Below, piece after piece: positions 50,201 to 60,429 of a stretch of DNA of 64,000 bases; position 1 is the stretch's first letter; every line of letters starts with the position of its first letter. Position numbers and translations under genes: made by a program. The notes under the pieces are model-generated. The model did not search any database. It had not been told where the DNA came from and was given only the letters and a program-made list of their open reading frames with translations. Origin of the DNA: Eumeta japonica (Eukaryota > Arthropoda > Insecta > Lepidoptera > Psychidae); the NCBI GenBank assembly GCA_005406025.1, contig BGZK01000006.1:1-64000 (forward strand), in the 5' to 3' direction.

Positions 50201-52393
50201 ATCCAGAGCGCGAGCTCTCCAACGCGAAGTGAAAGCTCGCGTTCGGGAATTCCGAAATGAGAGTTGGAGCGACCTCATGGAGGAAATTAAACCATCCCAC
50301 AAAGCGTTTTGGGCAGTTACCAAAGCGCTCAAAACCGTGGGATATACCCCTATACCCCCACTCAAAAAACCTGATAATTCAGTGGCCATAGACGACGCGG
50401 AGATAGCAGAGTGCCTTGCAGACTCTATAGAGACTCAATGCTCTCACGCTTCCCCTCCGCACGACATCGCTCATATCAGTCGCATCGAAGAAGAGGTTCT
50501 CCAAAATACCTCCCTCGAACCTAAAGACGATCTGGCTCCCGTCTCACTCAGCGAAGTCCAAACGCTAGTGAAATCATTTAACACCAGAAAGGCACCGGGC
50601 CTCGATGGTATTAGTAATAAAGCAATCAAATGCTTTTCTGTACCATTGTTAAGCTGTTGTCGCGATTTTTAACGCGTGCCTAAAAAATTGCTATTTTCCT
50701 CCCACCTAGAAGGTGGCGGAGGTTATAGGCATCCACAAGCCAGGGAAACCACGCGACCTCCCTGTCAGCTACAGACCGATCAGCCTACTGAGCGGTCTGG
50801 GCAAACTTTTCGAAAAAATTCTCAAAACTCGTCTTAGCGATCACCTCCTAGGGAAAAGCCTTATCATAGATGAACAGTTCGGCTTTCGCCCAGCCCATTC
50901 TTGTCCACAGCAAGTCCTGCGCTTAGTAAAGTATGTCTCGGAGGGCTTTGAAACCGAACGTAGCACCGTAGTTGTCTTCTTTGATGTAGCCAAGGCCTTC
51001 GATAGGATAAGGCACGCAGGTCTGATTTATAAGTTATATTCCCTCCAAGTACCAGATCGCCTCATAATCATTATTCAAAATTATTTAACAAACAGACATT
51101 TCACATTTAAGCATGAGCGCACTCACTCGACAAGACGTCTATCAGAGCAGGAGTTCCTCAAGGCTCCACCCTCCTCCCCTGCTGTACTCCGCGTACACAA
51201 ACGATATATCGCGACCGTCGTCGTTTGGCGTCCAACTCGCGTTATTCGCGGACGATACTGCGCTCTTTTACGGAAGTAGGAATAGGAGCACCCGATTCAC
51301 CCTCCTCCCCCTCCAGAGGGCCATTGATGAGCTAGGTCAATGGTTCCGGAAGTGGAGGATAGAAGTAAACCCCATCAGCAGCCATACAATTCAAGTAAGG
51401 TAAGATTAGGAGTCGACTCATTGTCGATAAAAACACTCCCAATCTTAAAATGTTGGATGCGAACATTCCGTGGCAACGAAACTACAAATAGGAGTCACGC
51501 TCGATAAAAATCTACACTTCCGAGATCATATCGAGCGTGTTAGAAATACTGCTCTTTTCTACAAAACAAGGCTCGGTAGAAAAAGTAAACTATCTAGATG
51601 TAATAAACGTACCATATACAAAATGTGTATTAGGACGGTGATGACATACGCGTCTCCCGTCTTCGCTCACGCCGCTCCGAAAGCACTACATAGACTACAG
51701 GTAATACAGAATAAATTCTGTAGAGCCGCAACGAATGCACATTGGTGTGTTCATAATTCATTTCTCCATAGGGTCTTAGAACTCCCCACTATTACCAAAT
51801 ATATGAAGGACACATCGAAGCGATTCTTCGACATCGCGGGATCACATTCCAATGCGCTCCTTCGCGCGGCGGTTGACTGTCAGCCGCCGCCTCCCACCCA
51901 CCTTATCCGTAGGCTACGAAACGTACTTACCGATCCACCTAACGCTCTTACAGCGGCAGTTGAAAGCCTTAATGACGTCAACGATACGCATGACTACTTA
52001 GAGTAGGCCTATCCGTTAGTCAGGTCATCGACCTAAGCTCCCTTACTCCACCCAGCCGCCGCTAACCGCCTCCGGCCGGGCAGGAAGGAAGGGAACCGAC
52101 CCGTGACGGTTTCGTGCGACATCCTATGCCGAGACGACTCCCTCCAGACGTCGTCCATAGCGCACGTCACGCGCCGTCGGCACTCGCATGTGCCGTCCGG
52201 CCGCACTCGGTGAAGCTATCAAAGTCGTCTGACTTGTCATCCGACTCGTCTAGACCGACCCAATTACTTTACTTTCAGGAGGAATTTTTTAGTGGGTTTC
52301 AGTCCCACACTACCCACGCGTACGGGCGCGAGGGTGTGCAGGATAGACATTTTTACCTCCTCCTCGCCGCAAGAGGGAAACAAAAAAAAAAAA
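50201..52393 (+). mobile_element. jockey-like non-LTR retrotransposon, 5'-truncated
   Basis: Starts abruptly inside the reverse transcriptase ORF, and ends with a ~380-bp GC-rich 3' UTR and an A tail at 52380-52393. The 3' UTR contains TTTTTTAGTGGGTTTCAGTC then CCACACTACCC, a conserved block also present at the 3' end of the gag-only element at 55893-58170. 5' truncation is usual for LINE insertions. No target-site duplication could be matched on the right flank, which is another LINE piece. Confidence 0.8.
50205..52006 (+). pseudogene. jockey-like reverse transcriptase ORF2, frameshifted
   Basis: Landmarks in order: KSFNTRKAPGLDGISNKAIK near 50570-50630; after a frame change, SYRPISLLSGLGKLFEKIL near 50768; IDEQFGFRPAHSCPQQVLRL near 50868; VVFFDVAKAFDRIRHAGL (RT motif A) near 50970; GVPQGST-like motif B near 51142; FADDTALF (motif C) at about 51245; and the C-terminal RNase-H-like or thumb region, KLQIGVTLDKNLHFRDHI to THDYLE, at 51476-52006. 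At least three frame breaks (about 50660, 51110, 51410) destroy it. The endonuclease domain is missing. Family: jockey-related non-LTR, by motif recognition. Confidence 0.8.
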
Positions 52394-52945
52394 AAGCTGG
52401 GTATGGCAGAAGAAAAATAGAAAGATCAATGCAGTGGAGATGCGATTGCTGCGTAATAAGTGTGGAGTGTCTTGGAAAGATTGATGTATAAACAGTGATG
52501 TTAGAGAGCGGTGTAGTTTGAAAGAAAAATGTAGTGAACTAGAGTAGAAAGAGGTAGGTGTGGTGGTTTGGCCATATGGCCAAATCACCGCAACCTTATC
52601 AGATGATGAAATTTCATTCATCCATTCCTAATAGTAAGGATGAATGAAAGTATACTGACAAAAATCTATAGAGCATTCGCTCTATACCTTTCCGTCTACA
52701 CTCTTTACCGACCTTTCCATCACAAAATGAATATGTATGATGAAAAGGGCGAAAGTCGCCCTAGAAAATTCTAATGCATATTAAAAAAGGGCCAAATTTT
52801 AATCATCCGAAACCGACGAGCTTGCATGAAAAGACTGATGGATGTCAGTGAGGCAAGAGAGATATACAAAGATCGTACCGTGTGGAAATCTATAGTCTCT
52901 GCCTACCCTTCTGGGAAATAGGCATGAGTTAATATTATTATTATT
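52394..52945 (+). mobile_element. non-LTR retrotransposon 3' end (copy 2) with snap-back insertions
   Basis: Same element end as 23690-24145, ending in a TTATTATTATT tail. Relative to that copy it carries two extra stretches (about 52575-52632 and 52674-52740) that are largely the reverse complement of the sequence next to them, including the perfect 16-bp palindrome TTGGCCATATGGCCAA near 52567. Confidence 0.7.
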
Positions 52946-53235
52946 TGCGTCTTTGGCTCATTTGTAAAAATGCCTGTTTTTGCAGTGCCGGTGACTAATT
53001 AAAAAGTTAAATAAATCATTACAAATAATGATTCGTTCATTACAATGAATGACTTTTTTCCTTAATAATAATTTTCATCCAAGATTATATTTCCAAGAAC
53101 AATTTTTAAATTATTTTATAAATAACACATTTAACTATAACAAATTTTTAAACAATATAAAATAAAATTTATAAAAAATAATTTTGATTTAATAGGAAAA
53201 CCAGTAAATAGTAATATTTAAAAAAAGTAATTTGT

Positions 53236-53472
53236 AATGCCTGTAGCGGTTGCACCACATACACAGACGATGCGTCAGCGATCGCGCGACGCGCTCAGGC
53301 TGCACACGGCACTTTCCCAGAACGCGGCCCGGGAACAAATTCATTACCTTATATGGTAAGACGTGCCGGCCGATGTTCCGAGGGAAGTTATGACGTGATC
53401 GGCAGCCAATAGCAAAGCCCTCGCTCCCACCTATATGCGACACAGCGCCGGTGGCGATCCTGCCCGCCAGAG
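53236..53472. other. GC-rich block, left half (split by a hAT element)
   Basis: A locally GC-rich stretch with CpG-dense sequence, an AGCCAAT motif at 53404 and TATATGCG at 53432. It ends with CGCCAGAG, the duplicated target of the inserted hAT element. Its natural continuation is 54791 onwards. The whole could be a solo LTR, a SINE-like unit or an old promoter; I cannot decide. Confidence 0.4.
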
Positions 53473-53978
53473 TAGGGATGGGCAAATTGAAAAAATATAT
53501 CGATATATGTTAAATCGATATTATTCAAAGCTATCGATAAATATCGTGTAAAAAAAAATATCGTTTTGATATATCGATAATATCGATATATATCGACATA
53601 TGTATTTGAACATTGTCAAAGTATTAGTTTAGCGCAGTCCTTCCGCACACTCGATAAGCAAAGTACATCATCCGTCATTCATGTCATTGTCTGTTGTCAT
53701 TCGTAGTATCTTATGCTCGTATTAATAAATCGCTCTTATCTCTAAGAGCTGTATTCAGTACAGTTTTAAGATCTGTTGCTCATTAATGAACGTTACTTAA
53801 GTTCGGTTTGTGGTAAACTGGTAACACATATCAGCGGAGTGCTGTCAAATGACATCTGTGTATTGACGTATTATTATACGTAACTTCATGGTTTGTGGTT
53901 ATGTCAATGTTATTTATGTTTTAGGCAAAGAGAGCATAGCCCATACAGCCGATTTATTCATTCATTGCTTTCTTTCTA

Positions 53979-54615
53979 GGCCGCGTTCGCAAACAAGTTA
54001 GGGCCAGTTTTTCAATCAGTGATTTTCTTAAAATAGCGTTTTTAAAACTACCAACATAAGAAATAGTACAGTCGTTTGGTCGAAAAAATAGAGTTTACCG
54101 GCGCTCCTACGCCGAAACTATTAATTTTAGGGAAAAAAAAGTTATGATATAAATTGTAGAAAATTTCCTCTACTTTTATTTTGTGTAGATATGTTTTTCC
54201 TGTAAAATGCGTCGGAAAGGAGTTATTATCAAAAAACTGCTTTTGGGCGCCATTTTTTCAATATGGCGACGCGAGCGGCAAACATTCGAGGTGGTAAAGT
54301 TGAAATTTGGAAAGAGCATATCAAAATCTATAAAATGACCAATTTTCAAAACTCCCGGAAAACTTTCCAAGTAAAAATACTAAATTACTGTACTAAAAAT
54401 AAATCGCTAATACTGTGAATTGGTATACCAACTGGCAATTTATTTTCTTAGGTTGGTAGTTTTCAAATCGCTATTTTAAGAAAATCACTGATTGAAAAAC
54501 TGGCCCTTAAATTCCCTCGGTAAAGTGTAAAGTGAAGGATAGCTTTATGCAAAACATTAATGTGCGGCTGCAACAGACTACTGTCAGTTAATAATTAACT
54601 TAGTGAACGCAGCCC
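53979..54615. mobile_element. inner MITE with TA target site
   Basis: GGCCGCGTTCGC at 53979 and, on the opposite strand from 54615, GGGCTGCGTTCAC form short inverted ends, with TA on each outer side (53977-53978 and 54616-54617). Once the Harbinger-type element inside it is removed, only about 130 bp remain. The ends are short and imperfect, so this call is tentative. Confidence 0.45.
54001..54506. mobile_element. PIF/Harbinger-type MITE, 506 bp
   Basis: Terminal inverted repeats of about 64 bp with four or five differences; both ends read GGGCCAGTTTTTCAATCAGT when taken inwards. Flanked by TTA on both sides (53998-54000 and 54507-54509), the 3-bp T(W)A duplication of PIF/Harbinger elements. 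No transposase inside. The near-identical arms point to a young insertion. Confidence 0.8.
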
Positions 54616-54782
54616 TAATTGAGAACTGAAGTCGAACGGGAGCTCATAAAAAAAAAATTTGATATCCGGAAAATAATATCGATTATTGAAATATCGAAAT
54701 TTAAAATATCGACGATAATTATCGATTATTTATTGAATTAATATCGATATTTTGATATATCGATATTTTTTTCTCAAGCCTA

Positions 54783-54920
54783 CGCCAGAGTCAGTCGAGT
54801 CGCGTCTAGTCCCGGTCCTCTCGCAGACAGACTCTCGTTAAAGGTCGTCAGCCAGCTAATGCTTACCAGTAGTACTTAGTATTTAATTAAGTGATATAAA
54901 TGTGAAACCAATTAAACCGA
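54783..54920. other. GC-rich block, right half
   Basis: Starts with the second CGCCAGAG and TCAGTCGAGTCGCGTC (an Inr-like TCAGTC) and becomes AT-rich after about 54870. It is the continuation of 53236-53472 before the hAT insertion. Confidence 0.4.
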
Positions 54921-55892
54921 AATTAGAGTCAGTTATGTTTTTTTATTTTAAAGTAAATGAACACGCCAACCGTTCTCACTATGCCTTATTTAACTTTTTA
55001 ATTTGTCATCGACGTAAATAGTTAATAACAATGTGAAGATAAACAATTTTTGAATTGTCCCGACGGAAATCTATTCTAAATTCTTTGATGAATAGCTCCA
55101 CGAAAGGAAAAAATCTGATTTGTAGTTTAACAATTATCGCATTTGCAATGTTAATATTCAAGCTACGTGAAATTGTTAATTAACTAGTGCATAACTTATT
55201 AAAAAATCACAATATTTTTTTTTTGTCAGTGGATTATTGTTCGTTGATCCAGTCCGTTAGTGCTTGAATTTTTCAAATCTAAATTTTTATATTGAACATG
55301 TGTAAATAATATTTTTTGTTGAAGAATTCGAAAGGGGCGTGGCTTACGCAAACCCGAGTACCCGTTTTCAGACCTATTTTCAATCCTCGTTAAAAATTAT
55401 AAATATTGGTTCTACAGTTCTGAAAGTAAAGACTTTTTTAGAAAATTTCTTCCTCTATTTCAATCTTTTTTCATATTTGAAATATAAGCGAAAAGCTAAA
55501 CCCATTTTTTTCAGTTAATTGCATATTACTTTTGTAATGTTTGCCAGCGCAACTTCATTTTTTTAAAAACTATCTACATACGATTCCGAGTCGAATGACA
55601 CCTAAAGCATATTTTTAGAAGGCGAAAAAGTTTTGACCTAAAAATAACTTTTTGTCTAGACTATGAGTATGTTAGAGAAACTAGGTACTCAAAATCTTTT
55701 AAACGTACACGTGTAGCAGCTAAAAGAATGTATATTGACAATAAATTTGGAAAAAAGAGCAAAATATAATGAAAACAATTTTGAGTGTTATTGAGAATGA
55801 AACTAGTAAAATTGTGGATTGCGATTAATTTCCAATTGATTGATTGATGATGATTGATTCCGATTGATGACGAAAATTTTGATAAATGACAG

Positions 55893-58170
55893 TTTTTTTT
55901 TTTTGAGGAAGTGTAAAAATCTTCACGACGAAAGATACCCGGCCACGCGACCTAGAGACCGGGTTATGTGGGATTTTACCCACTAAAAAGCACTCCCTTG
56001 GGTGACTCTACTTTAACGCGTATATTTCCGGCCCGGAGTCAATACGCGTTGACGGGCGGGTGATGCGAAACAACAAACAAAGTTTGGGGACATCGCGTCG
56101 CGTGGGAAAAGAATTAATGATTATTGACTAGGCATACCGGCCCAGTATGGGTTGAGAGGGAGATAGTTTTTAATTAAATCGGGTTATTAAAGCTTATTTT
56201 TGATAGCCTCTACGAGCGAGGCGTGCTCAACAAGGCATAACAATTTTTCCGTCGGGTTCGCGGCGGCACAGAATTTTTTGGCGAGGATCATGAGCTCGCT
56301 GGTGTCAATAACGGTGATTATTGACATCAGCTGACTCAGATCGTCAGCGGATGTAGCAGAGTTCTTTGCGGCGGCCGGGGCGTTACGCGGTCCAGCCGCC
56401 GCTCGAGCATAACTGAATGCCGCCGAGACTGCGCGCGCAGGCTCGAGCGGCACGGCCTCTCGGGTGGAGGGTCTCTTTGGAGCACGCGGGCATCCAAGGT
56501 AGTTGGCCGTATGGCCCTTCTGTTGCACAGGACACAGGCGGGAGGACCGTCTGTGTCCTTATTGCGCGTGCATTGCGCTGTGCCATGGTCACCCAGGCAT
56601 TTCAGCGCGCAGAATGGTAGCAGTGACGGGACGAGTGCCCGTAGGACTGGCAGTTGTGACACTGCCCGGTAAGGCGCGTTTGCGGGGCTGCTCCGCTTTG
56701 ACGCCGGAGAGGGAGCATACGCTCCTGATTTTGAAGGCGGCCTTAGTCGCCTTGTCGTTGGCCTCGGCTGCCGGAGACCAAAACTAAGTCGAGGGTTTCG
56801 GAATCGGTTCACGGTACCGACGAACCGGAAGGTTTTGGGCAACGAGGTCTTCCTTGACCTCGTCAACTGGTATTTCCTTAGGGACTCCCCTAAGGACTAC
56901 CCGGATTTCCCGCTCCTCTTTAAGGGAGTAGGTGTGGAATTTAAACTTGTAGCAAACTAACAAGTTTTGCAGATTTTTAAAATCTGCGACGGTTTTCGCC
57001 TGCAGCTTCAATCCCTGAACGGAATTGCGCGCTTGCGAGAATTGTATGCCTTTATCAGCGCACCTTCTGCGCAGCTCGGTCCACCGATCCTTGTCCTGAA
57101 CGAACATAGGTGGTGGTTTCGGGCCACGCGGTGCGGGGGTGGGGGGAGCGGTGACGTCAGCCTCGTCACCTCTGTTGTTTTTCGCGGCCGCGGGAGCTGC
57201 CGCTTTGACTCCGCCATCGCCTACCGCCTCTTGTGAGGCTGCAGCAGGCTGGGAAGGAGTCCTCCAGCTAACCGGAGAGGCGTAAATCGAGCTAGTCGAT
57301 TTGCCGGAAGGTGTTGCTTTCGCAACATTAGCCTTTTTAGGCTTTCTTGGGGCGGGAGTTAGCCTGTAGCACATAGACCCATCAGAGGTCTGCGTGAGGC
57401 CTGCCGCTTTGGGTTTAGACCCTTTGGCGGCTCTACGGCGCCGGACCGTGGTGAAACCCGAGTGATCGGGAGAGTCACTAGATCCGGGGTCGGAGTCCGA
57501 GTCAGAGGACGTGCCCTCTGACGGGCGAGCGTTCGCTGACCGTTTGTTGGACACCCTCGGCAGCGTGTATTCGAGATCCATTTCTGGATCGAATACCACT
57601 ACCTGAGGGTCAGGGGAGGCAGGGGAAGAGCAGTATGCCTCGAACTCCCGCAGGAGGTCAAGGTGGCCGCGCTCCGTTAGGAACGCTTGAAGTTTTGATT
57701 TGTCCATTGCGGTAGCCGCAAGAGTGCTCGGCCGATGTCGAACGCTCCCGCAGCACCGCAGATGGTGCGACGCGACGACCGCACGGCTCGCGGGCCGGGT
57801 CGTGTGGTAATTTTGGAAGATAAGGGGGCGGCGGGGGACGCGGGGCGCGGTGCGGTAGGCCGCAAAACGCGACGACGCGCGGCGGAACACGACGTGCACG
57901 CAACACTCGGCGCGACCCCGCAGGCGGGGGTCGCGGTGCTGCGCACGTTAACTAAGCAGCGCGAAGCACGAATACCACCACGTGCCGGTCGTTGACACCG
58001 TTAGGTTACCCCGGCACGGTGGTGGTGATGTGACACGACGCTATGTGGCTCGGCGTCGCACACCTGCAACACAGAACACACACTGAAGAGCACTAGCAAC
58101 TCGCAACTCACACACTTACCGGGCGCTGTAGCGCGACCGTTCAGCGCGGAGACCGGACAACGACTTGCTC
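55893..58170 (-). mobile_element. gag-only jockey-like retroelement, 12-bp TSD
   Basis: A complete insertion on the minus strand. The 5' end is at 58170, the poly(A) (T run on +) at 55893-55904, and both sides carry the identical 12-mer GATAAATGACAG (55881-55892 and 58171-58182). The 2.28-kb unit has a ~460-nt GC-rich 5' UTR, a gag-like ORF1, then directly a ~290-nt 3' UTR. There is no endonuclease or reverse transcriptase ORF. The 3' UTR contains TTTTTAGTGGGTAAAATCCC then ACATAACCC, matching the 3' end of the autonomous-type jockey LINE at 50201-52393. Confidence 0.85.
56187..57707 (-). pseudogene. ORF1 (gag-like) with PRE_C2HC and CCHC knuckles, frameshifted
   Basis: The likely start is ATG 57707-57705 (MDKSKLQAFL), since the frame upstream lies in the 5' UTR. 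The N-terminal third is Ser/Asp-rich and then basic. A PRE_C2HC-like region follows, with WTELRRRCADKGIQFSQARN and EIRVVLRGVPKEIPVDEVKE near 57000-56850. After a stop in this frame near 56784, the zinc knuckles appear spread over frames: CHNCQSYGHSSRHC, then KCLGDHGTAQC, then CVLC...GHTANYLGC. The C-terminus LLCLVEHASLVEAI ends at TAA 56189-56187. At least three one-base frame changes between 56800 and 56500 break it. The protein would package element RNA in the cytoplasm; the family is the ORF1 of lepidopteran jockey-type LINEs. Confidence 0.8.
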
Positions 58171-58364
58171 GATAAATGACAGACGACATGGATGTTTTTA
58201 AAAAATTCCTCAACCACCAATCGCCATAACCATAGATAATACACTATATGGATGTCATCTCTTGCCTTGTTGAAAGACCACTGAAGTACTGAAGAAAATG
58301 TTCCGTCCAGTAACATTAATTTTAAATTTAAATATATGAAGACGTTATTATGTAATTTAAGTCA

Positions 58365-59330
58365 TTGGAAATGAAAAAGACTCCTGATCTCCATGGTCTA
58401 TTTGACAAAATTGTAAACTCTATTATTGATTGTATTGCACCAGACTCGGCATTTATCTTTGATATTTGGATGATGGTGTGTTTTTCGATCTGATAAAACA
58501 AAGTGAAATCATCACTATTTAAAAGGCACTAGTAAATTAAACCCCACCAATTTATGCCTACCATATTACCGAATTTACCAAAATCTTTGAAAAATTGTTC
58601 TTAAATCAACTGTTATCACATTTTTATACTAATAATTTAATGTTAAGAAAAGTTCGTTTTCACACGAGGTCGATCGACAATCCATGTTGGCGTTAAATGG
58701 AAATTATTAATCAGCCAAACTGCATTAGTAAACAATCGAGGTGGTTAGAAATGGGGCAACTACAGTTAGGTTTCTTTTCCTTCAATTCAATCATTTGAAA
58801 ATGTACCGGTTGATGTTAGAAGGCTGTTCAACAAATTTTAGGAGCCTTGGAGAATTCGCGAGATGTGGGGAACACTTTGTGATCCCTCCAAGCCCTCTGA
58901 TTCTGTAAATCACAGGAAACCACCTGATCGGGAAACTAGATCATTAGGGAACCTGGCAGTTGGCCTTCAGATATAGTGTCTGTTAACAGGATTCAAAGGG
59001 TCGATATTAATGGCATAAGATCTACAGGATCTGTGATCCACACAAGAGTACCACAGAGATCATTCATTGCCCATTTGTTTTTAATTTATAAAAATGACTT
59101 ACCTAGCCTTGTTAGAGATATTCATGAGATTGTTCGCAAATTAATTCATTGTTATTTAAAGTCAAAAGACAAATCGCCTATGACAATGAGAACATTGCTA
59201 TCTCCCAATTCGAAAAATGATTTATTGTAAATTACTTCCTCTTTAATAAGAACAAAACAAAATGTGTCAAATTTTCACTTCCTTCAAATGTGCAAATTCG
59301 ATAAAGTCTAAATTCCAGTTTCTTGCTTGT
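58365..59330 (+). pseudogene. decayed non-LTR reverse transcriptase fragment
   Basis: Pieces in several frames line up with a LINE reverse transcriptase: KKTPDLHGLFDKIVNSIIDC near 58374, a FEKLFLNQLLSHFYTNN-like block near 58590, CDPSKPSDSVNHRKPP (motif A, catalytic Asp context altered) near 58880, NRIQRVDINGIRSTGSVIHT near 58985, and VPQRSFIAHLFLIYKNDLPS (motif B; Gly-Ser changed to Arg-Ser) near 59050. Many stops. A dead, old copy, unrelated in sequence to the jockey-like LINE at 50 kb. Confidence 0.65.
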
Positions 59331-59521
59331 TCTTCTTGAGGCAAAACTGCCTTCTGAATGAGTGGTAAAATGGTAATAAATTCTCAAAATATTGTGATGT
59401 CTTTAAGTATTATTTATAACCTATGAAATGAAAATATATTTGAATTTAGTTCCAATAAATACCCTTTAATCCGAAATAAAAAGATTTTCTTAAGTGTGTA
59501 CAACTAAAGTTATAATTAAAG

Positions 59522-59649
59522 GGAAATTATTAATCAGCCAAACTGCATTAGTAAACAATCGAGGTGGTTAGAAATTGGGCAACTGCAGTTAGGTTTCTTT
59601 TCCTTGAATTCAATCATTTGAAAACGTACCGGTTGATGTTAGAAGGCTG
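59522..59649 (+). repeat. 128-bp direct repeat of 58699-58826
   Basis: The two segments have the same length and differ by roughly half a dozen substitutions and no indels. The first lies inside the decayed LINE; the second is followed by dispersed repeat B. Confidence 0.8.
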
Positions 59650-59679
59650 CGAAGTTGAAATACTCGATTTTTTAAGTAT

Positions 59680-60010
59680 TTTTGTTCCGAGTTTTGGTCT
59701 CTGCATTTATGCATGCTTATATATTTTAAATTGTATATCTACAACTTTTATCATGAAAATAAGTTTCGACTTTAGTCTGTCAAATATAGTTTTGATGCTA
59801 TAGCGAGTTGTACTGATCGGCGCCCGCGCTAGACCTTATTTTCAGTGTTCACTTCCGTGGTCTATGATGTCATCGACGATCAAACATATATTTTTATTGT
59901 GTTGTCGCCGAATAGATGTTCAATACTTTTTGTAACTTTTAAAACTTTAAAAGTATGAAGCTTTCAAAGTATATGGATTTTAAGTCACAATTTTTCTGGA
60001 ATGCCCGCCG
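59680..60010. repeat. dispersed repeat family B, copy 2
   Basis: Collinear with 24700-25080. See that entry for shared blocks. This copy directly abuts the 128-bp direct repeat. Confidence 0.6.
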
Positions 60011-60429
60011 GAAGACGAGGAAGACGTTCACCGAATTTTCGTCAAGTTTAAAATTTCGCAAATTAAAAAAGCAACCAGATTTGAACTACATGTCCCAGAA
60101 AATGTCATAATTAAGCTAAATGAACTATACAAGAATTAGACACAGAAGCAACTGTTATACCTGTGGACATACTAATTAAAAAAATACGTACTAAATAAAT
60201 GAAATTAAAAAAAAAAACAAGACTACACAGCAACTTTTACATTTATAATATAGAAGTACAACTTATAAAAAATATATATATATCGTTAGGTATCATTTTT
60301 AATTGCTTTTAGTAGATCATTGGCATCACAACTCATTGCTGCTGTCTTCATTTACTACACAACATTACAATGTAGTTTGGGTTGGTCCTTATGTGGTTTG
60401 GTGCTTGAAATGGTAGTAACCTTCACATA

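Larger units (their letters stand above)
53473..54782. mobile_element. non-autonomous hAT element with 8-bp TSD
   Basis: Flanked by CGCCAGAG on both sides (53465-53472 and 54783-54790), an 8-bp duplication as made by hAT transposases. The left end starts TAGGGATGGGCAAA and the right end on the other strand starts TAGGCTTGAG; both run into stretches packed with ATATCGATA-type palindromes. No transposase ORF. It contains two smaller nested elements, which account for about half its length. Confidence 0.7.

Noticed and set aside
53432..54796. Canonical TATA-Inr core promoter split by the hAT insertion
   Set aside because: After removing the insert, the TATA-like box lies about 43 nt before the Inr-like A, not the usual ~30; kept only as an open question.
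56417..57995. Plus-strand and alternate-frame ORFs of 67-94 codons in the gag element
   Set aside because: Shadows of the GC-rich minus-strand ORF1 and its 5' UTR.
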